38,269 nucleotides of DNA, taken from positions 1-38,269 of the forward strand of contig NZ_JADOEP010000006.1 in assembly GCF_016745275.1 (NCBI RefSeq), given 5' to 3'. Shown here piece after piece: positions 1-9,093 of this stretch (positions within the stretch are counted from its first letter, which is position 1; each line of letters opens with the position of its first letter). The notes beneath the pieces are model-generated. The model was not told the origin of the DNA. It made no database searches and worked only from the letters and a program-made list of their open reading frames with translations. The translations under genes and the position numbers were made by a program. This stretch comes from Enterococcus sp. BWB1-3. GTDB taxonomy: Bacteria > Bacillota > Bacilli > Lactobacillales > Enterococcaceae.

Positions 1-197
1 GTATGAAACAGTTTCGCCCGGATCAGTTCCAATATAAACAGCTGAAGCGGTATTGGAGACTTCTTCAAAAAAATGCATGGTCTCTCGATTATACGAAGTC
101 AAGATGGCATCCTTCATTCAGAGACTATCTGACAGAATCAGAGCTTGTCGATCGCCTGCTTGGCTTTATTCTCTTGTATTTCTTTCACCAACACTAG
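1..197 (+). pseudogene. ISL3-family transposase, C-terminal remnant (5' end outside window)
   Basis: The reading frame is open from the window edge, so the ATG at 3 is probably internal. Residues such as YKQLKRYWRLLQKN, WHPSFRDYL and ESELVDRLL match the C-terminal end of ISL3-type transposases as I know the family. After the VDRLL stretch the protein departs from the family and stops after about ten residues, whereas family members normally run on for 20-30 more. I therefore read it as a truncated or decayed insertion-sequence copy. No terminal inverted repeat could be identified before the hairpin at 215-246. The rest of the gene lies upstream of the window. Confidence 0.6.
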
Positions 198-212
198 TTG
201 ACAATGAGCCCC

Positions 213-246
213 AAAAAGCAGCGGTTCATCCCAGAGCCGCTGCTTT
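213..246 (-). terminator. Rho-independent terminator of the amino-acid ABC operon
   Basis: AAAGCAGCGG (215-224) pairs perfectly with CCGCTGCTTT (237-246). Read on the minus strand the hairpin is followed by a T-run. It lies just after the stop of the minus-strand ATPase gene. Confidence 0.85.
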
Positions 247-260
247 CTATAAATATATTA

Positions 261-998
261 TCATTTTGATAATATCCGCTGAAGAAATTCTTTTGTCCGC
301 TCCTCTTTTGGATGGGCAAAAAATTCTTCTGCGGTCCCTTCCTCTGCTATGACCCCTTTATCCATGAAAATGACGCGATCAGAAACATCACGGGCAAACT
401 CCATTTCGTGAGTGACGATCATCATTGTCAGCCCGGTATGAGCCAGGCTTTTTATTGTCTTTAACACTTCTCCTACCATTTCAGGGTCAAGTGCAGAGGT
501 TGGTTCATCAAATAATAAAACATCGGGATTCATGGACAGTGCACGAGCAATTGCGACACGCTGCTTTTGTCCTCCGGAAAGTTGTGCCGGCTTTGCTTTG
601 ATAAAACGAGCCATACCGACTTTTTCCAAGTTTTCTTTTGCTATTTGCTCAGCTTCGCTTTTTGAGCGTTTCAAGACAGAGAGTTGTCCGGCCGTACAGT
701 TATCTAAAACGTTTAAGTTATTAAATAAATTAAATTGCTGAAATACCATGCCCAAATGAGTTCTGTATTTAGGCAGATCATAACCAGGTACTAAAACATT
801 TTCTCCCTGATAGATAATTTTTCCTGCTGTTGGTTTCTCCAAAAGATTGACGCAGCGCAGCATTGTCGATTTTCCAGAACCGGATGAGCCGATGATGGTT
901 ACGACCTCTCCTTTTTCTACAGTCATGTTGATATCTTTTAACACTTCGTTTTCACCGAAATTCTTTTTTAGATGTTCAATTTTAATAATTGTATTCAT
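261..998 (-). CDS. Polar amino-acid ABC transporter ATP-binding protein (GlnQ family, predicted lysine importer)
   Basis: This 245-residue ABC ATPase is full length for the GlnQ/HisP family. It has Walker A GSSGSGKS at 37-44, a Q-loop in VFQQFN near 86-90, signature LSGGQKQR at 140-147, Walker B with FDEPTSALD at 163-171 and the switch His in VTHE near 197. It would power the fused binding-protein/permease encoded just upstream. The two genes are 11 bp apart, and the AAGGAG ribosome binding site of this gene overlaps the stop of the upstream gene, indicating one transcript. Substrate specificity is inferred from the lysine riboswitch ahead of the operon; the protein itself only says polar amino acid. 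A terminator follows at 213-246. Confidence 0.93.
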   Translation of the reverse strand: MNTIIKIEHLKKNFGENEVLKDINMTVEKGEVVTIIGSSGSGKSTMLRCVNLLEKPTAGKIIYQGENVLVPGYDLPKYRTHLGMVFQQFNLFNNLNVLDNCTAGQLSVLKRSKSEAEQIAKENLEKVGMARFIKAKPAQLSGGQKQRVAIARALSMNPDVLLFDEPTSALDPEMVGEVLKTIKSLAHTGLTMMIVTHEMEFARDVSDRVIFMDKGVIAEEGTAEEFFAHPKEERTKEFLQRILSK

Positions 999-1009
999 GA
1001 GCGGTCTCC

Positions 1010-2635
1010 TTATTTATCTTCACCGGTAATAACAGCTTGCTCTGCTTCTTCAACTGGAATATATGCAGCAGGTCCATCGATTCGTTTTTCTACCCAGCGT
1101 AAAATGCGGGTTATTGTAAATGTCAGTATGAAGTATATTACACAGATGATAGAGAATGTTTGGAAAAACTGATAATTTGCTCCGGCAGCCGAATTTCCCT
1201 GGAAGAACAAATCGGATACTGAAATAACACTCAATACAGAAGTATCCTTAATATTAATAACAAACTCATTCCCTGTTGCCGGCATGATATTCCTGATAAC
1301 CTGAGGCAGTACAATTTTAGTCATCGTCTGACTGTGCGTCATCCCAATCGCCTGTGCAGCTTCAAACTGTCCTTTATCGACAGAGAAGATTCCACCGCGA
1401 ACAATTTCCGACATATAAGCTCCGGTGTTAATGGAGACAATGAATAAAGCGGCTGCCGTACGATTTAAATCAATACTGAATGCCAAAGCAATTCCATAAT
1501 AAATAACCATCGCCTGTACCATCATTGGTGTACTGCGGAAGATTTCTATATAGGCAGACAATAACCAGTTACTGACTTTTTGGAGAGCATATTTCCCTTT
1601 ATTCTCTGACTCTGGAACTGTCCGAATGACACCAATCAATAAACCGATTAGAGTACCGACAACTGTACCGATAAGTGCCAGAAGTAAAGTCGTTCCTGTA
1701 CCACGAAGGAACAGCACACCATATTGATTTAGAATATTTTTAAAATCAGTCAGCAAACCAGGTTTTGATTGGTTCTCATCTCCGATATTTTCAGCTGCCG
1801 GTTGATCAATGATTGCCTGATCCATGATTTTCGTTCGTTCTTCTTGAGAGATGCCTGCTAAAATTTCGTTTATTTTATCAAGATTTGGATCTTCTTTACG
1901 CAGTCCAATAGCAATCGTTGTATCTGCAGGATCTGTTTGGAAGCCGTTCTCTTCGCTAAATTCAACCATTTTGATGTCAGGATTAACACTTGCAGCAGTA
2001 ACACCTTCAGGACGTTCACTGACATAACCGTCAATGACTCCGGAAGCTAAAGCTGTACGCATGGCACCGAAATCTGCCTGTGCCTGTTGTTTCTGGACAC
2101 CGGGAATTTGATCAATCACTGTGTAGTGGAAGGTATTTAGCTGAGCGGTAATTTTTGCGCCGCTGAAATCTTTAATACTTTTTGCGTCTGCGTATTTACT
2201 GTCTTTGCGGGTAACAATCACCAGATTTGATTCATAATAAGGGTCTGAAAAATCAATTTCTTTTTTTCGTTCCGGCGTTGGCGACATGCCTGCAATAACA
2301 GCATCTATTTTACCGGACTGTAAAGCGGGAGCTAAGCCGTCCCATTTTGTTTTTACAATCACGAGACGTTTATTCAAGCCTTCTGCAACTTTTTTTGCGA
2401 TTTGTACATCGTAACCGCCAGCATAAGAATGATCCCCCGGAATTGCGACAGCCCCGTTTGCATCAGTTGTCTGAGTCCAGTTGAATGGTGCATATCCTGC
2501 TTCCATGCCGACCCTAAATTCACCGTTTGCGATGCTTGAAGTTCCTTCAGCAGTGACACTCAGCGGCATCCAGACAATCCCTAGTAATAAAGTGAACAAT
2601 AAGCTGAAGGAAAAAAATTGTTTGTTCTTAATCAT
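1010..2635 (-). CDS. Fused substrate-binding protein/permease of an amino-acid ABC importer (predicted lysine)
   Basis: The 541 residues carry an N-terminal signal sequence (about 1-30, ending near SVTAEG). A periplasmic-binding-protein family 3 domain (SBP_bac_3) follows at about 35-275, with the typical YAPFNW near the start. A BPD_transp_1 permease domain then occupies about 300-520, with its EAA-like stretch (FEAAQAIGM) before a conserved loop. Such fusions are common in Lactobacillales GlnP-type importers; this one has a single binding domain. It is first in a two-gene operon with the ATPase at 261-998. A lysine riboswitch and an intrinsic terminator precede it, so expression is predicted to fall when lysine is abundant. 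The ATG at 2635 has AGAGAGG upstream. Lysine specificity is inferred from the riboswitch. Confidence 0.93.
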   Translation of the reverse strand: MIKNKQFFSFSLLFTLLLGIVWMPLSVTAEGTSSIANGEFRVGMEAGYAPFNWTQTTDANGAVAIPGDHSYAGGYDVQIAKKVAEGLNKRLVIVKTKWDGLAPALQSGKIDAVIAGMSPTPERKKEIDFSDPYYESNLVIVTRKDSKYADAKSIKDFSGAKITAQLNTFHYTVIDQIPGVQKQQAQADFGAMRTALASGVIDGYVSERPEGVTAASVNPDIKMVEFSEENGFQTDPADTTIAIGLRKEDPNLDKINEILAGISQEERTKIMDQAIIDQPAAENIGDENQSKPGLLTDFKNILNQYGVLFLRGTGTTLLLALIGTVVGTLIGLLIGVIRTVPESENKGKYALQKVSNWLLSAYIEIFRSTPMMVQAMVIYYGIALAFSIDLNRTAAALFIVSINTGAYMSEIVRGGIFSVDKGQFEAAQAIGMTHSQTMTKIVLPQVIRNIMPATGNEFVINIKDTSVLSVISVSDLFFQGNSAAGANYQFFQTFSIICVIYFILTFTITRILRWVEKRIDGPAAYIPVEEAEQAVITGEDK

Positions 2636-2660
2636 TTTATTTATCCTCTCTTTCTACATA

Positions 2661-2691
2661 ACAAAAAACAACCATGCGCATGCTGGTTGTT
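2661..2691 (-). terminator. Regulatory terminator of the lysine riboswitch
   Basis: On the minus strand AACAACCA and TGGTTGTT (plus positions 2684-2691 and 2667-2674) form a hairpin whose loop contains self-complementary GCATGC. The T-run is the A-tract at 2663-2668. It lies between the aptamer and the start codon at 2635, as expected for transcriptional riboswitch control. Confidence 0.8.
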
Positions 2692-2704
2692 GAAATCAAA
2701 AATT

Positions 2705-2888
2705 CCTCAACAGAAACATAGCGCAACTTGGCATTACTGCCAAGACAGTCCATCAGCTATTTGCATGATGTCCCAATATATAACAGGGAGGCTGCTATAT
2801 ATTTCGGCGATTGTTCCTAGGCTTGCTTCAAAGTGTCCTCTCACTCCACAAGATTAATAAAAATCGCGACCTCTACCTCAGTCTGAGG
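2705..2888 (-). promoter_or_regulatory. Lysine riboswitch (L-box) aptamer
   Basis: Read on the minus strand, the leader contains the L-box landmarks in order. GAGGTAGAGGTCGCGA comes near the 5' end. An ATCGCCGAAA segment follows in the middle. Near the 3' end CTGTCTTGGC and GCCAAG form a short hairpin. The outer helix P1 can form from CCTCA (minus; plus 2884-2888) and TGAGG (minus; plus 2705-2709). The aptamer is followed by an intrinsic terminator at 2661-2691, so lysine binding should terminate transcription of the importer operon. The match is by eye to the known lysC-type consensus. Confidence 0.85.
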
Positions 2889-2919
2889 TACTTATTTAGT
2901 TGTCTTTCAAGTAGTAACC

Positions 2920-2948
2920 AGTCTACGTTATCTAAAGAAAAAAGTCAA
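2920..2948 (-). promoter_or_regulatory. Promoter of the lysine-importer operon
   Basis: On the minus strand TTGACT (plus 2943-2948) is separated by 17 bp from TAGACT (plus 2920-2925). Transcription would start about 25 nt before the aptamer. Confidence 0.65.
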
Positions 2949-3043
2949 TAGATTGGAAGTAGGTTGAGGGAAGAAAATGTGGTCTGTTTTATAGTGAAGG
3001 AATTTGGCTTCGTTCTTCTAACCTGTGGTAAAATGAGAGTACA

Positions 3044-3072
3044 TTGACTAATTCTGTTTTTTGAAGTATAAA
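3044..3072 (+). promoter_or_regulatory. Promoter upstream of the YczE/YitT-type gene
   Basis: TTGACT at 3044-3049 and TATAAA at 3067-3072 are separated by 17 bp. The leader to the ATG at 3155 is about 75 nt. Confidence 0.6.
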
Positions 3073-3154
3073 TAACAAGTTACAAGGTTTTTTTGTAAGG
3101 TTTCTAAAATATAAAATATTTGACTATACTATAAGAAAGAAAATGTGAAAGAAA

Positions 3155-3763
3155 ATGACAAAATTAAATCCGGTTTATCGTATTTTTTCTGTGTTTTTTG
3201 GAACAACGTTAACAGCATTTGCTATTTTTATATTGTTGAAGAGCGGATATGGAACAGATACCCTAAGTGTTTTTCTTACTGGAGTGCAAAATCATATTCC
3301 GTTGGAGTTTGGCTATCTTAGTATGCTGTTCAACTGTCTGGTTATTATTGCAGCCTTTTTCATTAAAAGGGAATTGATTGGTCCTGGGACTATTATCAAT
3401 GGTTTTGGTATAGGGATCATTCTTAATTTCTTTTTTTCAATTTTTGGTGATTGGGAGCTTTCTTTTTCATTAATCTGGGCAGTAGCAGTAGCTGTACTTT
3501 ATGGCGTGGGTATTGGCTTCTATGTTTCAGCTCAAATGGGATCGGCAGCCATCGAGTGTCTTTCTTTTATTCTGGAAGCATACAGTAAATTTAGTCTGCG
3601 TGTTGTTAGAATAACTCTGGATGCCAGTCTGGTGATTGTGGGTATTCTGCTGGGAAGCAAGGATTTTCATGTGGCGACCTTTATTTGTTTGCTGGCAACA
3701 GGACCTATTGTAGAGTGGATGCTAAGAAAAAGCATGAAAATTGAAGAGAACCGCAGCGAATGA
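3155..3763 (+). CDS. YczE/YyaS/YitT-type integral membrane protein
   Basis: This is a 202-residue, strongly hydrophobic protein with about five predicted membrane segments. The first (about 10-28) runs directly into the sequence KSGYGTDTLSVFLTG. The YGTDTLSVF and ELIGPGTIING patterns resemble the YczE/YyaS/YitT group of Firmicute membrane proteins, whose biochemical role is not well established; some have been suggested to be transporters. Its Shine-Dalgarno sequence is weak (GAAAG before ATG 3155). The gene stands alone under its own promoter at 3044-3072, with queG about 160 bp downstream. The C-terminus is charged and probably cytoplasmic. Confidence 0.75.
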   Translation: MTKLNPVYRIFSVFFGTTLTAFAIFILLKSGYGTDTLSVFLTGVQNHIPLEFGYLSMLFNCLVIIAAFFIKRELIGPGTIINGFGIGIILNFFFSIFGDWELSFSLIWAVAVAVLYGVGIGFYVSAQMGSAAIECLSFILEAYSKFSLRVVRITLDASLVIVGILLGSKDFHVATFICLLATGPIVEWMLRKSMKIEENRSE

Positions 3764-3924
3764 TTTTTGTAGCTTTTTATTTTGAAAAGACAGCTGTGAG
3801 AGTAATGGAACGGTCGATCATGGAGAACAAGCTGATAGCCAATTGCGTAACTATTTTCGACAGTTCTGGAAAGTAATTTAAGCCGCACTTTTATTTGGGT
3901 AGTGAATCGTGAAGGAGGAGACAG

Positions 3925-5109
3925 ATGAGGGGCTTAAAAGAAAAAATCATTTTGGAGAGTAAGCGTCTGGGAATCGATAAGATTGGTTTTGCCTCTGCAG
4001 AACCATTTTCTCATTTGGAAGATTCACTAAAGGAGCAAAAAGAACGAGGTTACACTTCTGGTTTTGAACATCCGGTAATAGAGGAACGAATTTATCCTGA
4101 AAAAACATTTCAAAATCCTCAAACAATTATAGCAATTGCACTGGCTTATCCGACAAAAATTAGTGGAAAAGTTCCAAGAGATGAAAAGAGAGGACAGTTT
4201 GCCAGAGCCTCATGGGGAATTGATTACCACGATATATTGCGTGAAAAGCTGAATCAGCTGATTGTGTTTATTCGAAAGCAGGCCGACAGCGTAGAGGAGC
4301 AGGAGGAATGGCAATTTAAGCCGCAGGTGGATACAGGAGAATTGATTGATGTTGCAGTTGCACAACGAGCCGGTTTGGGATTTATCGGTAGAAATGGGTT
4401 GCTCATCACAAAAGAATTTGGTTCTTTTGTTTATCTGGGGGAAATAATAACGAATATTTCATTTGAACCAGATCAGCCAGTTCCTTTTGGCTGCGGAGAC
4501 TGTACAAGGTGTATTAAAGCCTGTCCGACAGAAGCACTTTTGGGAGATGGCAGAATGAATGCCAAGCGTTGTCTGTCCTACCAAACACAGACAAAAGGAA
4601 TGATGCCGGAAGAGTATCGAAAAAAGATGCATAATATTATTTACGGCTGTGATATTTGTCAGATGGTCTGTCCTTATAATAGAGGGAAGGATTTTCATTT
4701 TCATGAGGAAATGGAACCTCAGCCAGACGAAGTATATCCGAAGCTTCAGCCGCTGCTGTCACTTTCCAACAGAGAATTTAAGGAACAGTTTGGACATCTT
4801 GCCGGTTCATGGCGGGGCAAAAAGCCGTTACAGAGAAATGCATTGATTGCTTTGGCTAATTTAGGCGGCAGAGAAGCGTTACCTGAAATTTTGAAGTGTG
4901 CGGGGGATGTACGTCCAGTGATTCGTGGTACCGCAGTGTGGGCAATCGGTAAACTTGGAACTAGAGAACCGCAGAAATGGCTTGATATTTTATGGGAGAT
5001 TGAAGAAAATGAAGATGACAAAGAAGTTTTGGCAGAAGCAGGGAAGGCCATTGAATTTTTAAGGAAATATGCTTTTGGTAGTCAGCAGGTGACTCGGAGG
5101 AAAAAATAG
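3925..5109 (+). CDS. queG: Epoxyqueuosine reductase
   Basis: QueG carries out the last step of queuosine synthesis in tRNA, reducing epoxyqueuosine to queuosine with cobalamin and two [4Fe-4S] clusters in the cytoplasm. The 394 residues have the N-terminal cobalamin-binding fold, with [20 protein letters not shown] around 140-160. A ferredoxin pair follows: [12 protein letters not shown] near 192 and [11 protein letters not shown] near 240. A C-terminal HEAT-like helical region occupies about 285-380. Length is normal for Firmicutes. A strong GGAGGAG lies just before ATG 3925. The last dozen residues ([10 protein letters not shown]) are a basic tail beyond the HEAT region. It is a single-gene unit ending at a hairpin at 5195-5236. 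Confidence 0.95.
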   Translation: MRGLKEKIILESKRLGIDKIGFASAEPFSHLEDSLKEQKERGYTSGFEHPVIEERIYPEKTFQNPQTIIAIALAYPTKISGKVPRDEKRGQFARASWGIDYHDILREKLNQLIVFIRKQADSVEEQEEWQFKPQVDTGELIDVAVAQRAGLGFIGRNGLLITKEFGSFVYLGEIITNISFEPDQPVPFGCGDCTRCIKACPTEALLGDGRMNAKRCLSYQTQTKGMMPEEYRKKMHNIIYGCDICQMVCPYNRGKDFHFHEEMEPQPDEVYPKLQPLLSLSNREFKEQFGHLAGSWRGKKPLQRNALIALANLGGREALPEILKCAGDVRPVIRGTAVWAIGKLGTREPQKWLDILWEIEENEDDKEVLAEAGKAIEFLRKYAFGSQQVTRRKK

Positions 5110-5194
5110 CTAAAAGATAAAAAATAAAAGATTGCAGATGAAAGTTAGATTGTTTTTGTCTTTGTGTATATTAAAATAAGATAAATAATTTTAT

Positions 5195-5244
5195 GAAGAT
5201 AATGGATGGAGAGCATGTCTCGCATTTATTATCTTCTTTATTGT
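5195..5244 (+). terminator. Probable queG terminator
   Basis: GAAGATAAT (5195-5203) pairs with ATTATCTTC (5228-5236). A nested GAGA/TCTC stem lies inside, and a T-rich stretch follows. Confidence 0.55.
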
Positions 5245-5327
5245 TAATTTATTTTAATTAGACCTGCAGTTAAAAAGATGCGTGTCTTCATACTTAGTGT
5301 AGGATTTGAATTTATAAGAGAAATGTT

Positions 5328-5918
5328 TTAAACGTCTTGATAGAGGTACAGGAGTGCTTCATGCCCATCTGTCTTTAGTTCTTTCATTTCTTGGATTCGG
5401 AAGTTGTTAGAGGCTGAATTCAAGTACTCAACAATGTGAAAGCGGTCGACAATTACTTCTGCTATTATAGAACTGTTTTTTGTTTGAAGAGTACAGCGCA
5501 TAAAAATTTTGTTCTCTGTTTCTGCTCCAATTACAGAGACTGTGAACCCTACCTGGTTATAAAAATTCTTGGCGGTAATATTCTCCGGATGAAGACTTAG
5601 CCACAATTTATCATTATCAAATGCTTCACTCAGATGGGTTAGAAGAAGCTGCAGTGCTTATTTTCCGTAACCCTTGCTTTGTTGAACATGGCTGATCATA
5701 AATCTCAATAGATTCAAATCTCCGACATCATCCAACTGGTAAGCAAGAAACCCAATCGGTATTTCTTCTTTGTAAATCGCCAGTATGCTCATTGCATCTT
5801 CAAATTTTGATTCGGCCAGAGAATAGATATTTGAAGGAAGATATTGGCTCTGTCTTTCTGAAACACTCAATGAAGCAATCGCCTGCCAGTTATTTTTGGT
5901 GATTTTCTTTAGTTCAAT
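5328..5918 (-). pseudogene. GNAT-family N-acetyltransferase, interrupted by an in-frame stop
   Basis: The minus strand encodes an almost complete GNAT protein of the spermine/spermidine-acetyltransferase (BltD/PaiA-like) type. It begins ELKKITKNNW, continues LPSNIYSLAESKFE and reaches the acetyl-CoA loop QQSKGYGK. There a TAA (5658-5660) interrupts it, and the same frame resumes with ALQLLLTHLSEA, then SLHPENITAKNFYNQVGF, to a stop near 5328. The expected reading is a glutamate codon (GAA) in place of TAA. At the natural start position (5916-5918) the codon is ATT, not ATG, with GAGGA upstream. Both lesions point to inactivation. The C-terminal part of about 40 residues extends beyond a minimal GNAT domain. 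Confidence 0.8.
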
Positions 5919-5919
5919 A

Positions 5920-6660
5920 GTCAGGAAGATTCCTCATTTCTTTCATCGATTTTCTAATCAAGAATAGTTTCCTACTATTATAGTGGACTTAAACAACATG
6001 TAACTAAATAGCAGTTGTTCAAAGAATACATAAATAGAAGGTTCTGCCAAATTTTATAAGGTAGATTGACTTGTGAGAGTGTGTCCAAAAATGATTAACG
6101 ACAAACCGATAAATATTTAACTGTTGTCAGGAAAAATTGTCAGGAGAAAGTAAACCAGATTTATATTTTCTATCAATTTGATTAATGGAAAGATAACTTT
6201 TGCACTTACATATGAGGAGCCTATGAACTTGCCGAAATTACTGGGAAATCTATCTGAAAAAGACAGTTGATGCTTCATTTTTAAAAGGAAAAACAGATAA
6301 ATTCTTTGAAAAAATGATGAAAATAACATAAAACTTGCTTTTTTATATTACATTTTTGATATATACTACATTTTTTTTGAAAAAAAACTTCATTTATTAT
6401 TGGAAAAAGATTAGAAAAAGATAAGTGAACACAAATTTTACATGTTCTTTATAAAAAATGGTAGTTTTTTTAAGAGGCTGTTAGATTGCTAAAACCCTTA
6501 TATAAAGGGAATGCTTAATGCTTCTTTTACAGAGTGTTACGAAAAATAAATACTCGTAATGAATTGTCACGATATTTTCACCTATGAAATACGATGAGAT
6601 GATAAAGTATGAAACGTCTCATTGAGAGGCAAAAATCATTTTTGCGAAGGAGAATAGATA
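5920..6660. other. Long AT-rich gene-free region upstream of the LysM/Apf-like gene
   Basis: About 740 bp holds no convincing gene. A 70-codon minus-strand frame at 6117-6329 lacks a ribosome binding site and family features. A TATAAT on the minus strand (plus 5977-5982 area) may be the promoter of the acetyltransferase pseudogene. A small palindrome, CCCTT-ATATA-AAGGG, lies near 6496-6510. The last 120 bp must contain the promoter of the 6661 gene, but I cannot choose the -35/-10 pair with confidence. Confidence 0.5.
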
Positions 6661-7230
6661 ATGCGATCTATTAAAACAATTCTTTTAGGAACAATCTTAG
6701 CAGCAGGCTTTGGAATTTTTGTAGGAACAACAGACGTACATGCAGACACTTTATATACAGTTCAATCAGGGGATTCACTTTCAAAGATTTCCCAACAATT
6801 TGGCGGGGATGCTAATTTCATCAATAAAATTGCTGAAGACAACAACATTGATAACATTCACATGATCTATGTAGGTCAGGAGCTGGTAATCAAAACAGGT
6901 GAAGGGACGGAAATAGCTGCAGCACCTGCAACAGCAGTACAAGTAGAAACTCAACCAGCAGCACAGCCGGCAGCAACTGAGTCTGCAGCTGCATCAGCAT
7001 ATACAGGAACTTCATCATCAGCAAAAGAATGGATTGCACAAAAAGAATCAAACGGTTCTTATACTGCAACTAACGGAAGATATATTGGAAGATACCAATT
7101 AGATTCTTCTTATCTGAACGGAGACTACTCTGCAGAAAACCAGGAACGTGTAGCAGATCAGTATGTTGCACAACGCTATGGCTCTTGGGAAGCAGCACAA
7201 GCTTTCTGGTTGGCTAACGGCTGGTATTAA
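6661..7230 (+). CDS. Secreted LysM protein with Apf-like (aggregation-promoting factor) C-terminus
   Basis: This 189-residue exported protein has a signal peptide (1-28, cleavage after VHA-D). One LysM domain follows (about 31-77, YTVQSGDSLSKISQQF to GQELVIKT) that should bind peptidoglycan. An Ala/Gln/Thr-rich linker (about 80-125) comes next. The C-terminal module of about 60 residues (AKEWIAQKESNGSYTA, GRYIGRYQLDSSYLNGDYS, ending FWLANGWY) is characteristic of the Apf surface proteins of lactobacilli and is related to transglycosylase-like folds. It is predicted to sit at the cell surface in cell-wall remodelling or aggregation. GAAGGAG precedes ATG 6661, and a terminator follows at 7312-7376. 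Whether it has enzymatic activity is not clear. Confidence 0.85.
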   Translation: MRSIKTILLGTILAAGFGIFVGTTDVHADTLYTVQSGDSLSKISQQFGGDANFINKIAEDNNIDNIHMIYVGQELVIKTGEGTEIAAAPATAVQVETQPAAQPAATESAAASAYTGTSSSAKEWIAQKESNGSYTATNGRYIGRYQLDSSYLNGDYSAENQERVADQYVAQRYGSWEAAQAFWLANGWY

Positions 7231-7311
7231 TAATTCGCTGGGTACAATGAAAGCAAGAGGGCGTGACAAACACTCATTCCCTCACCAAACAGAATGAAAA
7301 TAAAAAAGAAT

Positions 7312-7376
7312 TGACCTACAGGCTATTCCCTGTCATACGAAAGAGGACAGAGGCGGCTTGTAGGTCGATTTTTTTT
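7312..7376 (+). terminator. Terminator of the LysM/Apf-like gene
   Basis: TGACCTACA at 7312-7320 pairs with TGTAGGTCG near 7359-7367. An inner CTGTC/GACAG stem lies between, and a T8 run at 7369-7376 follows. Confidence 0.85.
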
Positions 7377-7420
7377 GCAAGTTGACCTTGAGTAACAAAC
7401 TAGGTCATCCTACTTATTTA

Positions 7421-7506
7421 GGGACTGTGGCATAAGTATGTCTGAGATCCCTAAAACCGAATAAACGGTGTTCCAGTCTTTGTATGATTCGAGCATTCGA
7501 AGAAGC
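7421..7506 (+). repeat. Intergenic repeat module, copy 1
   Basis: The module starts with an imperfect hairpin GGGACTGTG...ATCCC (7421-7451), then a CTAAAA spacer. A 40-bp block (7460-7499, beginning AATAAACGGTGTTCC and ending GAGCATTCG) recurs exactly at 8599-8638. AGAAG follows. The same hairpin-plus-block order is found in copy 2, downstream of the HdeD-like gene. Confidence 0.8.
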
Positions 7507-8004
7507 GTAGAAGCAAGTTCCTACATGCCCCCCAGACATGCTTCGAGGATCGGAACGAAGACCTTCAATTCTTAATGGCTCTGACATTTAGAATTGAAGG
7601 ACCTTGTTCGATTCTCGATACAAACGTGTTTATTTGGAAAAGTGTTGGCAACTCGGCACAGTTTAGACTGACAAGTGCTAGTTCTACTTTGCCGCTGCTG
7701 CTTATATCAGTACTTTAGCAGAAGGGTATGCGTAGCGGAGCTGCTTCGGGAACAGCGTTTATTCGGTTTTAAGGGTTCAAGTCCCCAGCGTGTTTGAGTA
7801 GTGGAAAATGTCTGGTTGAGGACAAGGATATCCATGGTGACGTGGAATCTAAAGGAAGTAATGAAGCGGAGCAAAGGAGCTGCTGTTTTTGACGTTGAAC
7901 AGCTGTTAATGAGAAAATAAATAGAAATGATAGATTTCGATTCTAAATAGTAGTGTTTAAGCAAAAAAATTTATACAATGAATAAAAAACAGGAGGTGCA
8001 GAAT
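7500..8004. other. Gene-free accessory stretch with inverted repeats
   Basis: CCTTCAATTCT (7562-7572) and AGAATTGAAGG (7590-7600) form a perfect 11-bp inverted repeat with a 17-nt loop. Similar AAGAATTGAAGGA pieces recur near 8765-8835. No coding region with a ribosome binding site was found. The stretch ends in the leader of the HdeD-like gene. Confidence 0.5.
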
Positions 8005-8544
8005 GTGGATACACTAATTTATCATTTAAGAAGACACGCTTTATTGCGAGGAATCGTTTATGCATTAGCAGGGTTGGCAATTGTGGTGAATCCGTCTGCA
8101 GTATTTAAAATTGCTGTTTATTTAATTTCAGGATATTTGGCATTTATGGGGCTGGTTGATTTGATAGAAGGGATTAAAGTCAAACGGTCTGCAGATGTTT
8201 ATGACAGCAGTTTTGTTCTTGGTATTATCTTTTTAGTCTTAGCGGGGATCGTTTTAGTATTTTCCAAAGTAATTGTGAGTATTTTTCCGATTTTTCTGGG
8301 GCTGCTTCTTGTTATGCTTGGAAGTACACGTTTGATTCAATCATTTAATCTAAGAAAATATACAGATGTTAATTGGGTACTTTTTCTCCTGTATGGCTTA
8401 TTTTTATTAATCGGTGGTATTCTTTTGATATTTAATCCATTTAAGAGTATTTTGCTGTTGTTTCAATTGTTTGGTGGAATTCTTATTGTTATGGGAATCT
8501 CTGAATGTCTGACATTGTTTCAATTGCGCAAAATCGACAACTAG
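8005..8544 (+). CDS. HdeD/DUF308-family membrane protein
   Basis: The protein is a hydrophobic polypeptide of 179 residues from the preferred start, with six predicted membrane helices in three pairs, the layout of the DUF308/HdeD family. Typical glycine-rich pairs include GIIFLVLAGIVLVFS and LLIGGILLIFNP. HdeD itself is linked to acid resistance in E. coli; in Firmicutes the role is unproven. I prefer GTG 8005 as the start because AGGAGG (7991-7996) lies 8 nt upstream of it. The in-frame ATG at 7978 has no ribosome binding site and would place AGGAGG inside the gene. The gene is flanked by two directly repeated intergenic modules (7421-7506 and 8560-8646). Confidence 0.85.
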   Translation: MDTLIYHLRRHALLRGIVYALAGLAIVVNPSAVFKIAVYLISGYLAFMGLVDLIEGIKVKRSADVYDSSFVLGIIFLVLAGIVLVFSKVIVSIFPIFLGLLLVMLGSTRLIQSFNLRKYTDVNWVLFLLYGLFLLIGGILLIFNPFKSILLLFQLFGGILIVMGISECLTLFQLRKIDN

Positions 8545-8559
8545 CTATTATTTAACAAT

Positions 8560-8646
8560 GGGGATGTGACGAAAATATGTCATATCCCCTAAAAACTAAA
8601 TAAACGGTGTTCCAGTCTTTGTATGATTCGAGCATTCGTAAGAAGT
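8560..8646 (+). repeat. Intergenic repeat module, copy 2
   Basis: A hairpin GGGGATGTGAC (8560-8570)/GTCATATCCCC (8579-8589) is followed by the same 40-bp block as copy 1 (8599-8638) and AGAAG. It begins 16 bp after the stop of the HdeD-like gene, so the hairpin could double as its terminator, although no T-run follows. Confidence 0.8.
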
Positions 8647-9093
8647 ATAGGAGTAAAGCCTTTCCCTTTCGATCCTTGATACATGCAATTTAGAATGTGT
8701 ATCTACAGTTTTCCTACACTACACTTCGTTTCGATCTCATCACTTTCTAAACGGCAGAGCCGCTAAGAATTGAAGGACTTCGTTTCGAGCTCAACAATTT
8801 CTAAATGGCAAAGCCATTAAGAATAGAAGGATTTTGTTCCAATTTTTGATACATAACCATCTAGTTACTGAAAGGTATCCTACAAGCTTTCTTGTCATTT
8901 CCGTAAACGCCTTCTTATTGCCTCTGCGATTAATTATTTCTCTTTTTGGAATGAATGATCGCTAATTCATTTGACTATCGCACTTATATCATTTCACTAA
9001 AAAATTTGATAAACATTGTCACAAATCACTGCGATTGACCTGTCAGAGTAGACGCTCCATGATACCTACTTGATTCTCCGAGATGAACACTTA

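Noticed and set aside
3764-3888. Possible small gene between the YczE/YitT-type gene and queG
   Set aside because: No frame with a ribosome binding site; the minus-strand frame overlaps the end of the membrane-protein gene.
6117-6329. 70-codon hydrophobic minus-strand frame
   Set aside because: It lies in AT-rich DNA, has no ribosome binding site and no recognisable family features.
7765-7790. tRNA-like T-arm (GGGTTCAAGTCCC)
   Set aside because: No matching acceptor, D or anticodon stems can be built around it and no CCA end is present.
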